Assembly: GCA_018882745.1 (NCBI GenBank)
Contig: VFFD01000003.1
Span: 1 to 41,479 of the forward strand
Length of the DNA: 41,479 nt
DNA from: Candidatus Nanopelagicaceae bacterium
GTDB lineage: Bacteria; Actinomycetota; Actinomycetes; Nanopelagicales; Nanopelagicaceae
Reading direction: 5' to 3'
The notes under the pieces: generated by a model
What the model was told of the DNA's origin: nothing
What the model saw: only the letters and a program-made list of their open reading frames with translations
Database searches by the model: none
Position numbers and translations under genes: made by a program
Shown: positions 7,112 to 15,748 of the stretch, one piece after another
How positions within the stretch are numbered: the stretch's first letter is position 1
Layout of the letters: every line of letters starts with the position of its first letter

Positions 7112-8036
7112 CGGCGTTATCTATCTGGAGAACTTCATTGATTACAGAATTACGCTTTTCAATTAGATCTGCCTCCACATCCCAGCCAATGCCCCTCATG
7201 GCTCGAATCATATTTGCTTGAATTCGATAGAGAGCGTAGAAATTAATATCGTCTTGCTTCAAGACTATTTTGCGGGCCGACTCAAAGTGACCTAGAGCTT
7301 CATTACAGTCGTTCAATAGCAACTTGGCCCGCCCAAGCTGTGCTCGGGTCTTTGCTAATTCGTCTTCCAGTTCAGCGCTTTCATAAACCGATAAGGCTCT
7401 CTCTAAAGACTTCTCCGCCTCAATTGCATTTCTTAGATGGTTATAGCAACGTCCAATATGGAAGTCCGTATCTGCTACTCGCTCAACCTCTTTACATTCA
7501 ACAAATTTCTCCCTCGCAAGAGAGTACTTTTCAATTGCCTCTTCTTCGCGATTTAATTGACACAAGCCATCTGCATACTTTTTATACTCAATTCCGCACT
7601 GAAGGAGTTGCTCTTCGTAGAGAGCATGCTCGATGTTCTTTTCAATGAGCGAGAAAGCTTCGTCTTGACGGTTCTCCTCATATAGCCATGTGATTAGAGT
7701 CCGTCTCTTATCGTTTTCACCCTGAATCGAGTATTGCTCAAAGTACTGAACCGCCTTCGTCATTTCTTCAATCGCACGTTTCCGTTCGCTTAATGCGGCG
7801 CAACTAATGGCAATCGAAGATTGAGAATAGGCAAGCCCCTCATAACATTGTTCCAACTCAACGAATAAATCACGAGCCATTTCTGCAAGTGCAAGTGATC
7901 GGTGATATTGCTCGCGAGCAAATGCAAAATTTGAAAGTTCGTAATAAGCACGCCCTCTTTCAGCGCCATGTAATTCGTCTATTGCCGCCCAGATGTCTTC
8001 TTCCTTTTCTGGACAGATTCGATCATCACTTTCCAT
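7104..8036 (-). CDS. TPR-repeat protein
   Basis: A 310-residue all-helical protein with several tetratricopeptide repeats. The clearest ones are around YHRSLALAEMARDLFVELEQ, EAIEKYSLAREKFVECKE, HIGRCYNHLRNAIEAEKSLERALSVYE, and AQLGRAKLLLNDCNEALGHFESARKI. It has no signal peptide and no catalytic motif, so it is a likely protein-binding scaffold. The ATG at 8036 is chosen because AAAGGA lies five bases upstream; an in-frame upstream start (8102) would add a doubtful 22 residues. It is divergent from the coiled-coil/Gre-like gene and coupled to the lipoprotein. The partner is unknown. Confidence 0.8.
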   Translation of the reverse strand: MESDDRICPEKEEDIWAAIDELHGAERGRAYYELSNFAFAREQYHRSLALAEMARDLFVELEQCYEGLAYSQSSIAISCAALSERKRAIEEMTKAVQYFEQYSIQGENDKRRTLITWLYEENRQDEAFSLIEKNIEHALYEEQLLQCGIEYKKYADGLCQLNREEEAIEKYSLAREKFVECKEVERVADTDFHIGRCYNHLRNAIEAEKSLERALSVYESAELEDELAKTRAQLGRAKLLLNDCNEALGHFESARKIVLKQDDINFYALYRIQANMIRAMRGIGWDVEADLIEKRNSVINEVLQIDNADA

Positions 8037-8146
8037 TGGGTTCCTTTCGAACCTAGTAACAACCCCAAAACTCATGTGCGGAGCGCAGGGGGTGGCGTAC
8101 ATTAGTACATATGTTCGAAGTCTGTAAGGGGGAATAGTCTGCGCTC

Positions 8147-9238
8147 ATGTCTTACCCAAGCCACATAAAGAGCGCATTGGACCGTTTGAAGCTGGTGAGC
8201 CTCGAGGGTCTCACGGCGGGATATGTCGAAGAACTCGTCGGTCAAAGTGAGGAAGTTAAAAGGCAACCACTTGTCGAACATGAATTTTGGGACGCATTTC
8301 ACCTTCTTCGCGAGATAACCAACAAAGCTCTAAATGAAAAGTTACAAGCTGGACGTGAAAAAGAAAGAGCGCAATCTAGATTGGTTAGTCGTACGCCTGA
8401 ATCGCGTCCACAATCACAAGATTATCAACCTAGCATTCCTCAAGAGAGGCGCGAAGTTCGTAGATATCTTGGAAATCTAATTTACTCAATTCGACAATTA
8501 AAATTTCAACAACCTAAATTAATCAATGCATATAAGGAAAATGACAAGAGATCTCAAGAACTGCAAATCCAATTAGATATTGAAAATGCCTCATTCCTAA
8601 AGTCCGCGGCAATAAGTGACAAAATTCTTGAACTTGAGAAACAAATTGCATCAATACATAATGATAAGTCAATGGGTCAAAGTGCGAGTGAGAAGTCAAT
8701 CAAGCAGAATAGCTTGCGAGAAGAAATACGTCGTCTCAAGGAAAGTCGTCGGGTCAATCAACCAACTGTGAACAAGAGACTCTCAGAAAGTCAAAAACTT
8801 TTTTTTGAGAGCGAAATCGAGATAAAAAAACTAGAAGACGAGATAAATTCTCTAAACTCTGAACTTCAAGCATACAAAGAAGCAATTCAACTCTTTTCTG
8901 TTATTCAATGTGAAGTAAATGGATCTGAGCGAGAAATCTTTCTTGGTCCCTTTGTGGATGCGAGAAACACCCAAGGGTTTGAATATTGGACTTCGACCAG
9001 TAACTTCGGGAGTAGCCTGATAGGCAAAAAAGTAGGAGAGCAATTTCAAAGCGAAGACTCTAGTGTCTCCATCAAAGAGATAAGACTTCCAGATCCGAGT
9101 TGGCTCGAAGATCTCATGCATCCCGCCCATTGGGAAGGCGAATTTATACTTCGTTTACCGGATGCGAGAAGGCATATCGAACTCTGGGGTCAGTCACCAG
9201 GTTTCTCCAACAATTCACGCCACACTAAAGGTGGGTAA
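8147..9238 (+). CDS. Coiled-coil protein with GreA/GreB C-terminal-like domain
   Basis: A 363-residue protein I do not recognise as a whole. Residues about 95-245 are charged and heptad-rich, predicted to form long antiparallel coiled coils. After them comes a block that resembles the GreA/GreB C-terminal domain: EREIFLGPFVDAR, then TSTSNFGSSLIGKKVGEQF, then VSIKEIRLP. It aligns with the Gre pattern of a YLLGP-like strand, SPLGRALLGKKVGD and a final KI strand. True Gre factors have a short coiled-coil hairpin before this domain; here it is much longer, with an N-terminal helical region. The coding sequence is visibly AT-richer than neighbours, with many AGA and ATA codons, suggesting acquisition. 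TAGTCT lies six bases before the ATG. Binding to RNA polymerase is inference. Confidence 0.65.
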   Translation: MSYPSHIKSALDRLKLVSLEGLTAGYVEELVGQSEEVKRQPLVEHEFWDAFHLLREITNKALNEKLQAGREKERAQSRLVSRTPESRPQSQDYQPSIPQERREVRRYLGNLIYSIRQLKFQQPKLINAYKENDKRSQELQIQLDIENASFLKSAAISDKILELEKQIASIHNDKSMGQSASEKSIKQNSLREEIRRLKESRRVNQPTVNKRLSESQKLFFESEIEIKKLEDEINSLNSELQAYKEAIQLFSVIQCEVNGSEREIFLGPFVDARNTQGFEYWTSTSNFGSSLIGKKVGEQFQSEDSSVSIKEIRLPDPSWLEDLMHPAHWEGEFILRLPDARRHIELWGQSPGFSNNSRHTKGG

Positions 9239-9247
9239 GTTCCCATC

Positions 9248-10288
9248 ATGATCCTCACTTCCGGCGAGATTTACTTCATCGGCGAATTCGACCTTAAGAC
9301 AGGCCAACGAACCGAATACGTAAAAATCGGAATCGTTCGTCATGGCGCAAAAGAAGATCGCACCTCCCAAGATCGCCTCTTAGAACACCAGACCGGTAAC
9401 CCACGACGCCTTGAAATCATCCACACAGTCACCACCGATGCCGTCGAATCAATCGAAACCAATCTCCATTACCGCTTTGCCCGCCATCGCGTATACGGCG
9501 AATGGATGCGCCTTGATTCCACACAGCTTGAAGAAGCAAAGTCCGAAGCTGAATCCCTCCGCGACCAACTCGCAACCCACGTCGAAACTTTCCGCCGAGC
9601 CGATGAACTCAAGAACCAATTAAGTAACGAAGGAAAACTCGCCCCCACAATCGACTCCGAATACTGGTTCGCTAAATATCAAGATTCAAAAATCATGTCC
9701 AAAGCCTGCGATGAAGCCATTGAAAAATATAACGCTCTCTTATCAACCGCGGCCGACGAAGGCGAAGAAGTCTCTGAATTCGTTACCGTCCAAGAAAGAG
9801 CTGGCGCTCGCCGTTTCGATCTCAAAGCTTTCATGGAGAAGCACCCCGATATCTACTCCAAATTCATCACTAAAGAACGCTCCGTCAAAAGTCGTTTCAC
9901 TGTCACATCCGTGAAGAAATGGAACCGCACGCTCGAAGAAATTAGCCCCGACTTATCTGCAATCCTCACTCAATTCGAATCGGAATTAGAGAAAGTCGAA
10001 GGAAATTCAATTACAACCACCATTCACAATCTCTACCTTGGCGTCATCAGCATGCAGGCTTACGCAGACTGGGAAATGCAACTCGCCTCCGCAAACATCA
10101 AAAACCTATGCGGCTACAACGAGGGCATCGAAGGAATCTGTACTTGGAAGCGCGCAGAACAAATAGATGAGAAATTCGACCGCAAAGCCCTCACCGAAGC
10201 ACACCCCGATATCGTCGAAGAATTCATGGTCACTTCCGCACCCACCAAGGCAGTTATCGTCGAACCCAAGGCGGCTTATCAGGACTGA
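9248..10288 (+). CDS. T5orf172/Mug113-type GIY-YIG domain protein
   Basis: A 346-residue protein with an N-terminal GIY-YIG-like T5orf172 domain. It shows GEIYFIGEF then YVKIGIV for the two strands, RLLEHQTGNPRRLEIIHTV for the conserved helix, and ETNLHYRFARHRVYGEWMRL for the His/Arg and terminal Glu block. Such domains are thought to cut or bind DNA and occur in phage and defence loci. The rest (about 95-346) is helical, without a recognised domain, and contains two similar segments (FDLKAFMEKHPDIYSKFI and FDRKALTEAHPDIVEEFM), an internal duplication of about 20 residues. Starts nine bases after the coiled-coil gene, with TAAGTT six bases upstream. Substrate unknown. Confidence 0.78.
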   Translation: MILTSGEIYFIGEFDLKTGQRTEYVKIGIVRHGAKEDRTSQDRLLEHQTGNPRRLEIIHTVTTDAVESIETNLHYRFARHRVYGEWMRLDSTQLEEAKSEAESLRDQLATHVETFRRADELKNQLSNEGKLAPTIDSEYWFAKYQDSKIMSKACDEAIEKYNALLSTAADEGEEVSEFVTVQERAGARRFDLKAFMEKHPDIYSKFITKERSVKSRFTVTSVKKWNRTLEEISPDLSAILTQFESELEKVEGNSITTTIHNLYLGVISMQAYADWEMQLASANIKNLCGYNEGIEGICTWKRAEQIDEKFDRKALTEAHPDIVEEFMVTSAPTKAVIVEPKAAYQD

Positions 10289-10359
10289 GGTTTTGATCCC
10301 ATTAATGCTTGCAACGAAGATCTGATTCTTGAGCGACTTGGTGATTAAGAGTTAGCGGA

Positions 10360-10710
10360 TTACCAAACCACAGCAATAACGATGTTTCCAATCGTTAGGG
10401 CACCGATAAAGGACCAGACGTTGGAGGAGATGGTTTCTTTTTTGCGGTTGGTGAAGGCGAGAGCCAAGATGATGAGGACAAAGAGCAGCTTGATGCTGAT
10501 CTTTGCGTTATCGGGCAACGGCCATTTCATGGGGTCGGAGTTGTGGAGGGGGTAGCGGATACCGACGAGGGCGATGCCAGCGACGGTGGCGGTGAGGGCA
10601 GAATGGACAAGACCGGTTGCGATTTTGGTGCGGGAACGGAGAAGTGAGATGAGGATCCCGGCCATGCCGGCGAGGTGTAATAAAAGAAGTATGTTGCGGA
10701 GGAGTTCCAT
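10360..10710 (-). CDS. Small four-helix membrane protein, unknown
   Basis: A 116-residue protein with four hydrophobic stretches (LLLLHLAGMAGILISLL, SALTATVAGIALVGI, IKLLFVLIILALAFT, SFIGALTIGNIVIAVVW) separated by short charged loops. No signature I can name. TAAACT is exactly six bases upstream of the ATG on the minus strand, a leaderless start pattern, which supports that it is a real gene. It is divergent from the ABC importer operon and probably unrelated to it. Confidence 0.7.
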   Translation of the reverse strand: MELLRNILLLLHLAGMAGILISLLRSRTKIATGLVHSALTATVAGIALVGIRYPLHNSDPMKWPLPDNAKISIKLLFVLIILALAFTNRKKETISSNVWSFIGALTIGNIVIAVVW

Positions 10711-10782
10711 ATTTTTAGTTTAGCGATGCCATTTTGTTACTCGGGGATGCTGGCTTTAAGGGTGGGGCAGGCGTAGGTTTCG

Positions 10783-10798
10783 TGGGGTCTGGACCCCA
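10783..10798 (+). promoter_or_regulatory. Palindrome upstream of the ABC importer operon
   Basis: TGGGGTC, two bases, GACCCCA: a perfect 7-bp inverted repeat 29 bases before the binding-protein ATG. It could be an operator for a sugar-responsive repressor or a small mRNA hairpin. No regulator gene is adjacent. Confidence 0.4.
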
Positions 10799-10826
10799 TC
10801 GGGGGGTTCAGAGAATAGGAAGTTCG

Positions 10827-12140
10827 ATGTCGAACGAAGTCATGGAGAACGGCGTATCGCGACGCACAGTTCTCAAAGGCGCAGCGCTCGGCGGTATCGG
10901 TCTTGTTGGCGGAGGAACTCTGCTCTCAAGTTGCGGTAGCGACAAAGCAAGTGGCCCAGTCAAGTTCACAGCACGTACGAACGATGAAACTGGTCTAAAG
11001 ATTGCGCAAGCGCTTGCAGATGCTTACAAAGCAGAAACAGGCATTGATGTAACAATGCAAGGTTCCGGAGATACAAATGCATTCCAGGATGGAATCTCAC
11101 AGTATCTACAAGGAACTCCTGACGATGCATTCCAGTGGATGGCCGGATTCCGTACCAATTTCCGCGCTGATCAAGGATTGCTCGTTGATCTTTCAGAGAA
11201 TATTAAGAACCTCGGCGATCAAATGCCAGCAGGTTTCGTAAGCGGTGCAACAAACCCAAGCGATGGAAAGCAATACATCATTCCAACAACTTGGTATCCA
11301 TGGGGACTTCACTATCGCAAGTCCACAATGCAAGAACTCGGAATGGATCCAGAGAACATTGCAAACTGGGATGACTTCATGAAGATGCTTGATGGAACCC
11401 AGAAGAAGGGTCTCATCGGTTACGCACTTGGAGATAAGGGCGGATGGGAAGCGATGGGAACATTCTCAATCCTTAACGTCCGTATGAACGGTTACACCTA
11501 CCACATCGATCTTCTCAATGGCCGCGCAAAGTGGACAGATCAGAAGACAATCGACGTATTCAATCAATTCGCAATGCTCATTCCTTACATGAACAAGAAC
11601 GTTCTTGATATTTCATGGGATGGCATGCGCGATCTTCTACTACAGAAGAAGTGCGGCGCGATCATGATGGGTTCATGGTGGGCTAACGACTTCAAAGCGA
11701 AGTCACAAGAAGACTATGACGATCTATGGATCGTTCCATTCCCAGAAATCAACCCTGAGTTCGCACGTGATTCCATTGACGCTCCTGTCGATGGCGTTTC
11801 TGCTGCAGCAAATGGCGCTAACCCAGAAGGTGGAGCACAGTTTGCTGAGTGGTGCGGTAGCGAGAACGGTATGTTGGCTGCACAAGCTGCTGGCGATACT
11901 TCTCTCTATGCAAACTCACGTCTTGATACATCAGAGTACGACGCATTCAACAAGCAGAAGCTTGCTGTTATCGGTGAAGCGAAGAACGTTATGAACTTCC
12001 TTGATCGTGATTGCCGTAACGACTTTGCTGGAACAATCGTTGGACCTTCAATTCAGAACTTCTTGAAGAATCCAAAGGATGTCAACAAGATTGTTGATGA
12101 TATGCAAGCAGCATGGGATGCGTTGCCTCCACTATCCTAA
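10827..12140 (+). CDS. ABC transporter sugar-binding lipoprotein
   Basis: A 437-residue extracellular solute-binding protein of family 1. The N terminus has a twin-arginine motif (SRRTVLKGAALGG) and a lipobox (GGTLLSSCGSD), so it is probably exported folded via Tat and lipid-anchored. The mature part has the usual family-1 blocks, such as WYPWGLHYRKSTMQELGM, and a late GGAQFAEWCGSENG. The ATG at 10827 is preferred: it follows AGGAAG and starts just before the Tat signal; an earlier in-frame start (10734) would bury it. It is followed by two permease genes, so the complex imports a carbohydrate or similar polyol. The substrate cannot be read from sequence. Confidence 0.93.
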   Translation: MSNEVMENGVSRRTVLKGAALGGIGLVGGGTLLSSCGSDKASGPVKFTARTNDETGLKIAQALADAYKAETGIDVTMQGSGDTNAFQDGISQYLQGTPDDAFQWMAGFRTNFRADQGLLVDLSENIKNLGDQMPAGFVSGATNPSDGKQYIIPTTWYPWGLHYRKSTMQELGMDPENIANWDDFMKMLDGTQKKGLIGYALGDKGGWEAMGTFSILNVRMNGYTYHIDLLNGRAKWTDQKTIDVFNQFAMLIPYMNKNVLDISWDGMRDLLLQKKCGAIMMGSWWANDFKAKSQEDYDDLWIVPFPEINPEFARDSIDAPVDGVSAAANGANPEGGAQFAEWCGSENGMLAAQAAGDTSLYANSRLDTSEYDAFNKQKLAVIGEAKNVMNFLDRDCRNDFAGTIVGPSIQNFLKNPKDVNKIVDDMQAAWDALPPLS

Positions 12141-12157
12141 AAAGATAGGCTAGCTGT

Positions 12158-13075
12158 ATGACTACGACGGCGGCGAGTAAAAAAACTCGTCGCCGTCGAG
12201 CATTTACCAAGGGTGATCGATTCACTCTTGCGATGTTCGTAGGTGTTCCATCTTTCTTACATATTGTGTGGGTCTGGATTCCCGCAATCGCAACAATCGG
12301 ACTTTCTTTCACTTATTGGAATGGCGTTCGGATCTCGGATATCCAATGGGCTGGACTTGCTAACTACAACACGATCTTCACGGCTTCGCCGCAGTTTTAT
12401 GATGCGTTAAGAAATAACACGTATTGGTTGTTGTGGTTTACCTTTATAGCTACACCGCTTGGAGTACTTCTGGCTTATCAAGTCGACCGGAAGATTCGCG
12501 GACATAAGATTTATGAGAGCGTGTATTACATCCCCGTTGTTCTCTCTCTTGCGGTGATCGGAATTATCTGGCGCTTCATGCTTGGACCGGCTGGTCTAGT
12601 CCAGGTTCTGTTGGGACACCCAGGAATTGAAGATGCGATTCCGATCTTTGGAAATTATTCGATTAATACTTATGTGATTCTTACGATCGCTTCGTGGCGC
12701 CATATTGGTTACATCATGCTGCTCTATTTAGCGGGATTGAAGTCGGTGGATCCTTCGCTGCGCGAGGCGGCGGCGATTGATGGGGCTACCGAGTGGCAGA
12801 CCTTTAGGAAGATCGTTTTGCCGGCGATGAAGCCGGTTAATACGATCATCATCGTTATTACCGTGATTGAGTCGCTTCGAGCCTTTGATCTCATTTACAT
12901 TATTTATGGCACCTCGACGGGGTGGCCGATTCTGGGCATGCTGGTCTTTACCAATATCTATGGTCAGGCGGCCTCGATGTTGGGTGCGGCCTTTGCGGTG
13001 ATCTTGTTCTTGCTCAGCATCATCCCGATTGTCTTCTACCTCCGTACTGTCTTCAGAGATGACGTGTCCTCATGA
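12158..13075 (+). CDS. Sugar ABC transporter permease (MalF-like)
   Basis: A 305-residue inner-membrane permease with six hydrophobic segments after a basic N terminus (KKTRRRRAFTKGDR). It contains the EAA loop that contacts the ATPase: LREAAAIDGATEWQTFRKIVLPAMKP (residues about 200-225). It pairs with the next permease. TAGGCT lies exactly six bases before the ATG, so an internal leaderless promoter may exist within the operon. Overlaps the next gene by four bases (ATGA). Confidence 0.94.
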   Translation: MTTTAASKKTRRRRAFTKGDRFTLAMFVGVPSFLHIVWVWIPAIATIGLSFTYWNGVRISDIQWAGLANYNTIFTASPQFYDALRNNTYWLLWFTFIATPLGVLLAYQVDRKIRGHKIYESVYYIPVVLSLAVIGIIWRFMLGPAGLVQVLLGHPGIEDAIPIFGNYSINTYVILTIASWRHIGYIMLLYLAGLKSVDPSLREAAAIDGATEWQTFRKIVLPAMKPVNTIIIVITVIESLRAFDLIYIIYGTSTGWPILGMLVFTNIYGQAASMLGAAFAVILFLLSIIPIVFYLRTVFRDDVSS

Positions 13076-13956
13076 GTGGAATTGTCCAGAATCAGAAATA
13101 CCGCAACCGCCAGAAGCGTAAGGATGCGTTTATCTCTCTCTTTATTGGAATCTTTGCATTTCTTTGGATGGTTCCAATTCTGTGGACGTTCTGGACTTCA
13201 CTTCGTCCATATCAAGACATCATTGAAAAGGGTGTGTTCTCTCGTCCCGATACTTTGAATCTCAATAACTATGTTGAGGCCTATCGTCAGATGGAGATCT
13301 GGGGATATCTAAAGAACTCATTTATTGTGGCGATTCCCGCGGTCGGTTTAACGCTCTTCTTTGGATCGTTGTTGGCATTCGTGGTGACGCGGTATTCCTT
13401 TAGATTTAACTTGTATCTCTTGTTGTTATTTACTGCAGGCAACTTGCTTCCCGTCCAGCTTGTGTATGCGCCGTTATTCAAGATGTATATCTGGTTCGGT
13501 GATCTAGTTGGAAACCGCAATATTTTGTATGACAGCTATTTGGGTTTGATTCTGGTGCATGTGGCTCTCCAGGTTGGCTTTGCGACCTTCGTGATGTCTT
13601 CGTATATGAAGACCATTCCAAAGGAGATTTCCGAATCAGCGCTCGTGGATGGCGCATCAGTGTTTAGACATTACTGGAGCGTGATTTTGCCTCTGTTACG
13701 TCCGCCTTTAGCTGCGCTATCGGTGTTGATGACGACGTGGATCTATAACGAATTCTTCTGGGCGATCGTGATGATTAAGAGCGACAACAAGCGTCCGATC
13801 ACTTCAGCGCTTGGTCGTCTCCAAGGTGAATATGTGACGGACTTTAACTTGTTGGCTGCTGGTGCAATCATGGCGGCGCTGCCAACCTTGATCATCTTCT
13901 TTATCTTGAAGCGCCAGTTTGTTTCGGGCTTAACTCTCGGTTCCACGAAAGGCTAG
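13072..13956 (+). CDS. Sugar ABC transporter permease (MalG-like)
   Basis: A 294-residue permease of the MalG type with six membrane segments and the EAA loop ISESALVDGASVFRHYWSVILPLLRPP (residues about 188-214). Its ATG overlaps the stop of the MalF-like gene, so the two subunits are made together. No ATP-binding subunit is encoded in this operon or window. Actinobacterial sugar importers often share one MsiK-type ATPase encoded elsewhere, which is the likely arrangement here. Confidence 0.94.
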   Translation: MSGIVQNQKYRNRQKRKDAFISLFIGIFAFLWMVPILWTFWTSLRPYQDIIEKGVFSRPDTLNLNNYVEAYRQMEIWGYLKNSFIVAIPAVGLTLFFGSLLAFVVTRYSFRFNLYLLLLFTAGNLLPVQLVYAPLFKMYIWFGDLVGNRNILYDSYLGLILVHVALQVGFATFVMSSYMKTIPKEISESALVDGASVFRHYWSVILPLLRPPLAALSVLMTTWIYNEFFWAIVMIKSDNKRPITSALGRLQGEYVTDFNLLAAGAIMAALPTLIIFFILKRQFVSGLTLGSTKG

Positions 13957-14039
13957 TTCTTTTCCACAATTTGTAACTTTCGCCCCGAGTTTTGTCGTGG
14001 CGTGCGTTTAGGTTGTCCCCACTTGCCAAGAAGTATTGC

Positions 14040-14049
14040 TGTATATACA
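14040..14049 (+). promoter_or_regulatory. Palindromic operator in the dinJ-yafQ promoter
   Basis: TGTATATACA, a perfect 10-base palindrome, overlaps the only good -10-like box (TATATA or TATACA) 20 bases upstream of the antitoxin ATG. A TTGCCA is present upstream at 14023-14028. RelB/DinJ antitoxins repress their own promoters at such palindromes, so this is the probable autoregulatory site. Confidence 0.6.
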
Positions 14050-14068
14050 ATGTGCGCACAGGAGGAAC

Positions 14069-14332
14069 ATGGCCACGAACACAACCCTCAATGTAAGAAT
14101 TGAGGAAGAGATTAAAGTCAAAGCGTCGAAGATTCTTGAGGCTTCGGGTTTGACTGCATCAAGCGCTGTTCGCCTCTTCCTTTTGCGCGTTATCGAGGAC
14201 GAAGCTCTTCCATTCGATATGCCACGACCCAATGTAAAAACTCGTCGGGCAATCCAAGCCGCAAAACGCGGCCGTTTGAAGACTGCTAAGAACTCGAAGA
14301 CGCTCGTTAAAGATTTACTTGCGAAGCGTTAG
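14069..14332 (+). CDS. RelB/DinJ family antitoxin
   Basis: An 87-residue antitoxin. Residues 1-45 form the ribbon-helix-helix DNA-binding domain typical of DinJ (TTLNVRIEEEIKVKASKILEASG, then LTASSAVRLFLLRVIED, and PFDMPRPN). The basic C-terminal tail wraps the toxin in known complexes. The ATG is preceded by GGAGG three bases upstream; an earlier in-frame ATG (14036) lies inside the promoter and is rejected. It overlaps the YafQ gene by 14 bases. It likely represses its operon through the palindrome at 14040-14049. Confidence 0.9.
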   Translation: MATNTTLNVRIEEEIKVKASKILEASGLTASSAVRLFLLRVIEDEALPFDMPRPNVKTRRAIQAAKRGRLKTAKNSKTLVKDLLAKR

Positions 14333-14600
14333 ATATACAACTCGATTCTCTAAGGATTTAAAGCGCGAAGGCAAGTCGCCCAATAACAGAGATCTTCCAG
14401 TGAAACTCCAGGCCATCATTGACCTACTTGCTGAGGACAAAGATTTACCCGCAAATCTCCATGATCATCAATTGGTCGGAGAGTTCGTGGGGCTGCGGGA
14501 GTTACATGTGAAACCAAATCTACTTTTGATTTATCAGAAAATTGAAGATGTCTCTATTGATTTAGTCCGCCTAGGAAGTCATTCAGAGATCTTCGGTTGA
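14319..14600 (+). CDS. yafQ: YafQ-family mRNA interferase toxin
   Basis: A 93-residue RelE-superfamily toxin of the YafQ type. It shows RYTTRFSKDLKRE at the start, then LPANLHDHQLVGEFVGLRELHV, and the closing LVRLGSHSEIFG. The conserved acid-base residues of YafQ (His50, His63, Asp67 and His87 in E. coli) have matching histidines here (His48, His50, His63, His88). Known YafQ cuts mRNA in the ribosome A site at lysine codons followed by G or A. The start is TTG within the end of the antitoxin gene, so expression is coupled. The gene seems intact. Confidence 0.88.
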   Translation: MRSVRYTTRFSKDLKREGKSPNNRDLPVKLQAIIDLLAEDKDLPANLHDHQLVGEFVGLRELHVKPNLLLIYQKIEDVSIDLVRLGSHSEIFG

Positions 14601-14665
14601 TTGGTATTCAAAGATAACGAAAAACAGCGTTGTTCGTGTCAGTCTGACGAGATAGTGTTCCGTCT

Positions 14666-15616
14666 ATGAAAGCTATTCAAATAACACAATTCGGTGGTCC
14701 TGAAGTGATGAAGTATGTGGATCTTCCAGATCCAGTGGCTTCGGGTGATGATGTCGTGATGGATGTGACGGCGATTGGAATCAACTATGCCGATACCCAC
14801 CAAACCGAGGATTCGTATTTGTCTAAGCAAACTTTGCCTTTGATTCCAGGAATGGAAGTTGTGGGGAAGTTGCCCAATGGCCAACGAGTATTGGCGCTTG
14901 CCGCAGGCGGAGGTTATTGCCAGAAAACTTTGGTAAATCCAAAACAAGTCATTCCGTTACCTGATCAAGTTTCTGATGGCGCGGCTCTATCGATGATGGT
15001 GCAAGGAATTACGGCGTATCACATCTTGAAAACAGTTGGACATTTCAAAGCCGGCGAAAGCGTTGTGGTCCACGCTGGCGCAGGTGGTGTTGGATCTTTG
15101 GCAATACAACTTGCGAAGTTGTGGGGCGGATTTGTTATTGCCGTGACCTCATCGGAAGAGAAGAAGAAGTTATGTAAAGAGCTCGGCGCCGATGTAGTAG
15201 TCGATGCAAATGTAGAAGATATGAATGCTGCGCTACGTGCCGCAAATGGCGGTAAGAGCGTTGATTTAGTTTTAGAGATGGTCGGCGGAAAGACATTTGA
15301 TCAATCACTTGAAGCACTAGCGATGTTTGGACGGATAGTTATTTATGGAATGGCATCACGCACAATGCCGTCTCCTGTTCATCCTGCAACGCTGATGGGC
15401 AAATCAAAATCAATTGCGGGATTCTGGTTAGTAAATTGTTTAGGTAAGAAAGAAATGATGCAGGATGTTTTTGTGGAGTTATTTGGATTGATTATCAGCG
15501 GAAAGTTGAAGCCAATTGTTGGCGCGACATATCCGTTATCGCGCGCGGTTGAAGCGCATCAAGCCATGCTGGCGCGCAAAACAGTCGGCAAGATCGTGCT
15601 AGATCCCGCGCACTAG
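14666..15616 (+). CDS. Zinc-free quinone oxidoreductase (MDR family)
   Basis: A 316-residue medium-chain dehydrogenase/reductase of the NADPH:quinone reductase type. The N-terminal catalytic domain begins MKAIQITQFGGPEVMKYVDLPDP, and the Rossmann fold holds VVVHAGAGGVGSLAIQLAKLWG near residue 135 for NADPH. It lacks the zinc-binding Cys/His ligands of alcohol dehydrogenases. The C-terminal FGRIVIYGMAS and LSRAVEAHQAM blocks are also typical. It reduces quinones or enones in the cytosol. TAGTGT lies seven bases before the ATG, near the leaderless pattern seen elsewhere. Its end is 41 bases before the tRNA-Thr gene. Confidence 0.92.
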   Translation: MKAIQITQFGGPEVMKYVDLPDPVASGDDVVMDVTAIGINYADTHQTEDSYLSKQTLPLIPGMEVVGKLPNGQRVLALAAGGGYCQKTLVNPKQVIPLPDQVSDGAALSMMVQGITAYHILKTVGHFKAGESVVVHAGAGGVGSLAIQLAKLWGGFVIAVTSSEEKKKLCKELGADVVVDANVEDMNAALRAANGGKSVDLVLEMVGGKTFDQSLEALAMFGRIVIYGMASRTMPSPVHPATLMGKSKSIAGFWLVNCLGKKEMMQDVFVELFGLIISGKLKPIVGATYPLSRAVEAHQAMLARKTVGKIVLDPAH

Positions 15617-15657
15617 TACTGCGCGAAATCAGGTATTCTTCGGCTCGCTTTTCTATT

Positions 15658-15730
15658 GCCCCCCTAGCTCAGTCGGTAGAGCGTTTCCATGGTAAGGAAA
15701 AGGTCATCGGTTCGATTCCGATGGGGGGCT
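15658..15730 (+). tRNA. thrT: tRNA-Thr (GGU)
   Basis: A 73-nt cloverleaf: acceptor GCCCCCC with GGGGGGC, D-arm GCTC/GAGC, anticodon stem TTTCC/GGAAA with loop ATGGTAA (anticodon GGT), T-arm ATCGG-TTCGATT-CCGAT, discriminator T. No encoded CCA. A TATTCT -10-like box is at 15634-15639. In actinobacteria, thrT-metT-rpmG is a conserved trio. Confidence 0.95.
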
Positions 15731-15748
15731 CGAATATTTGTGAAGCTT

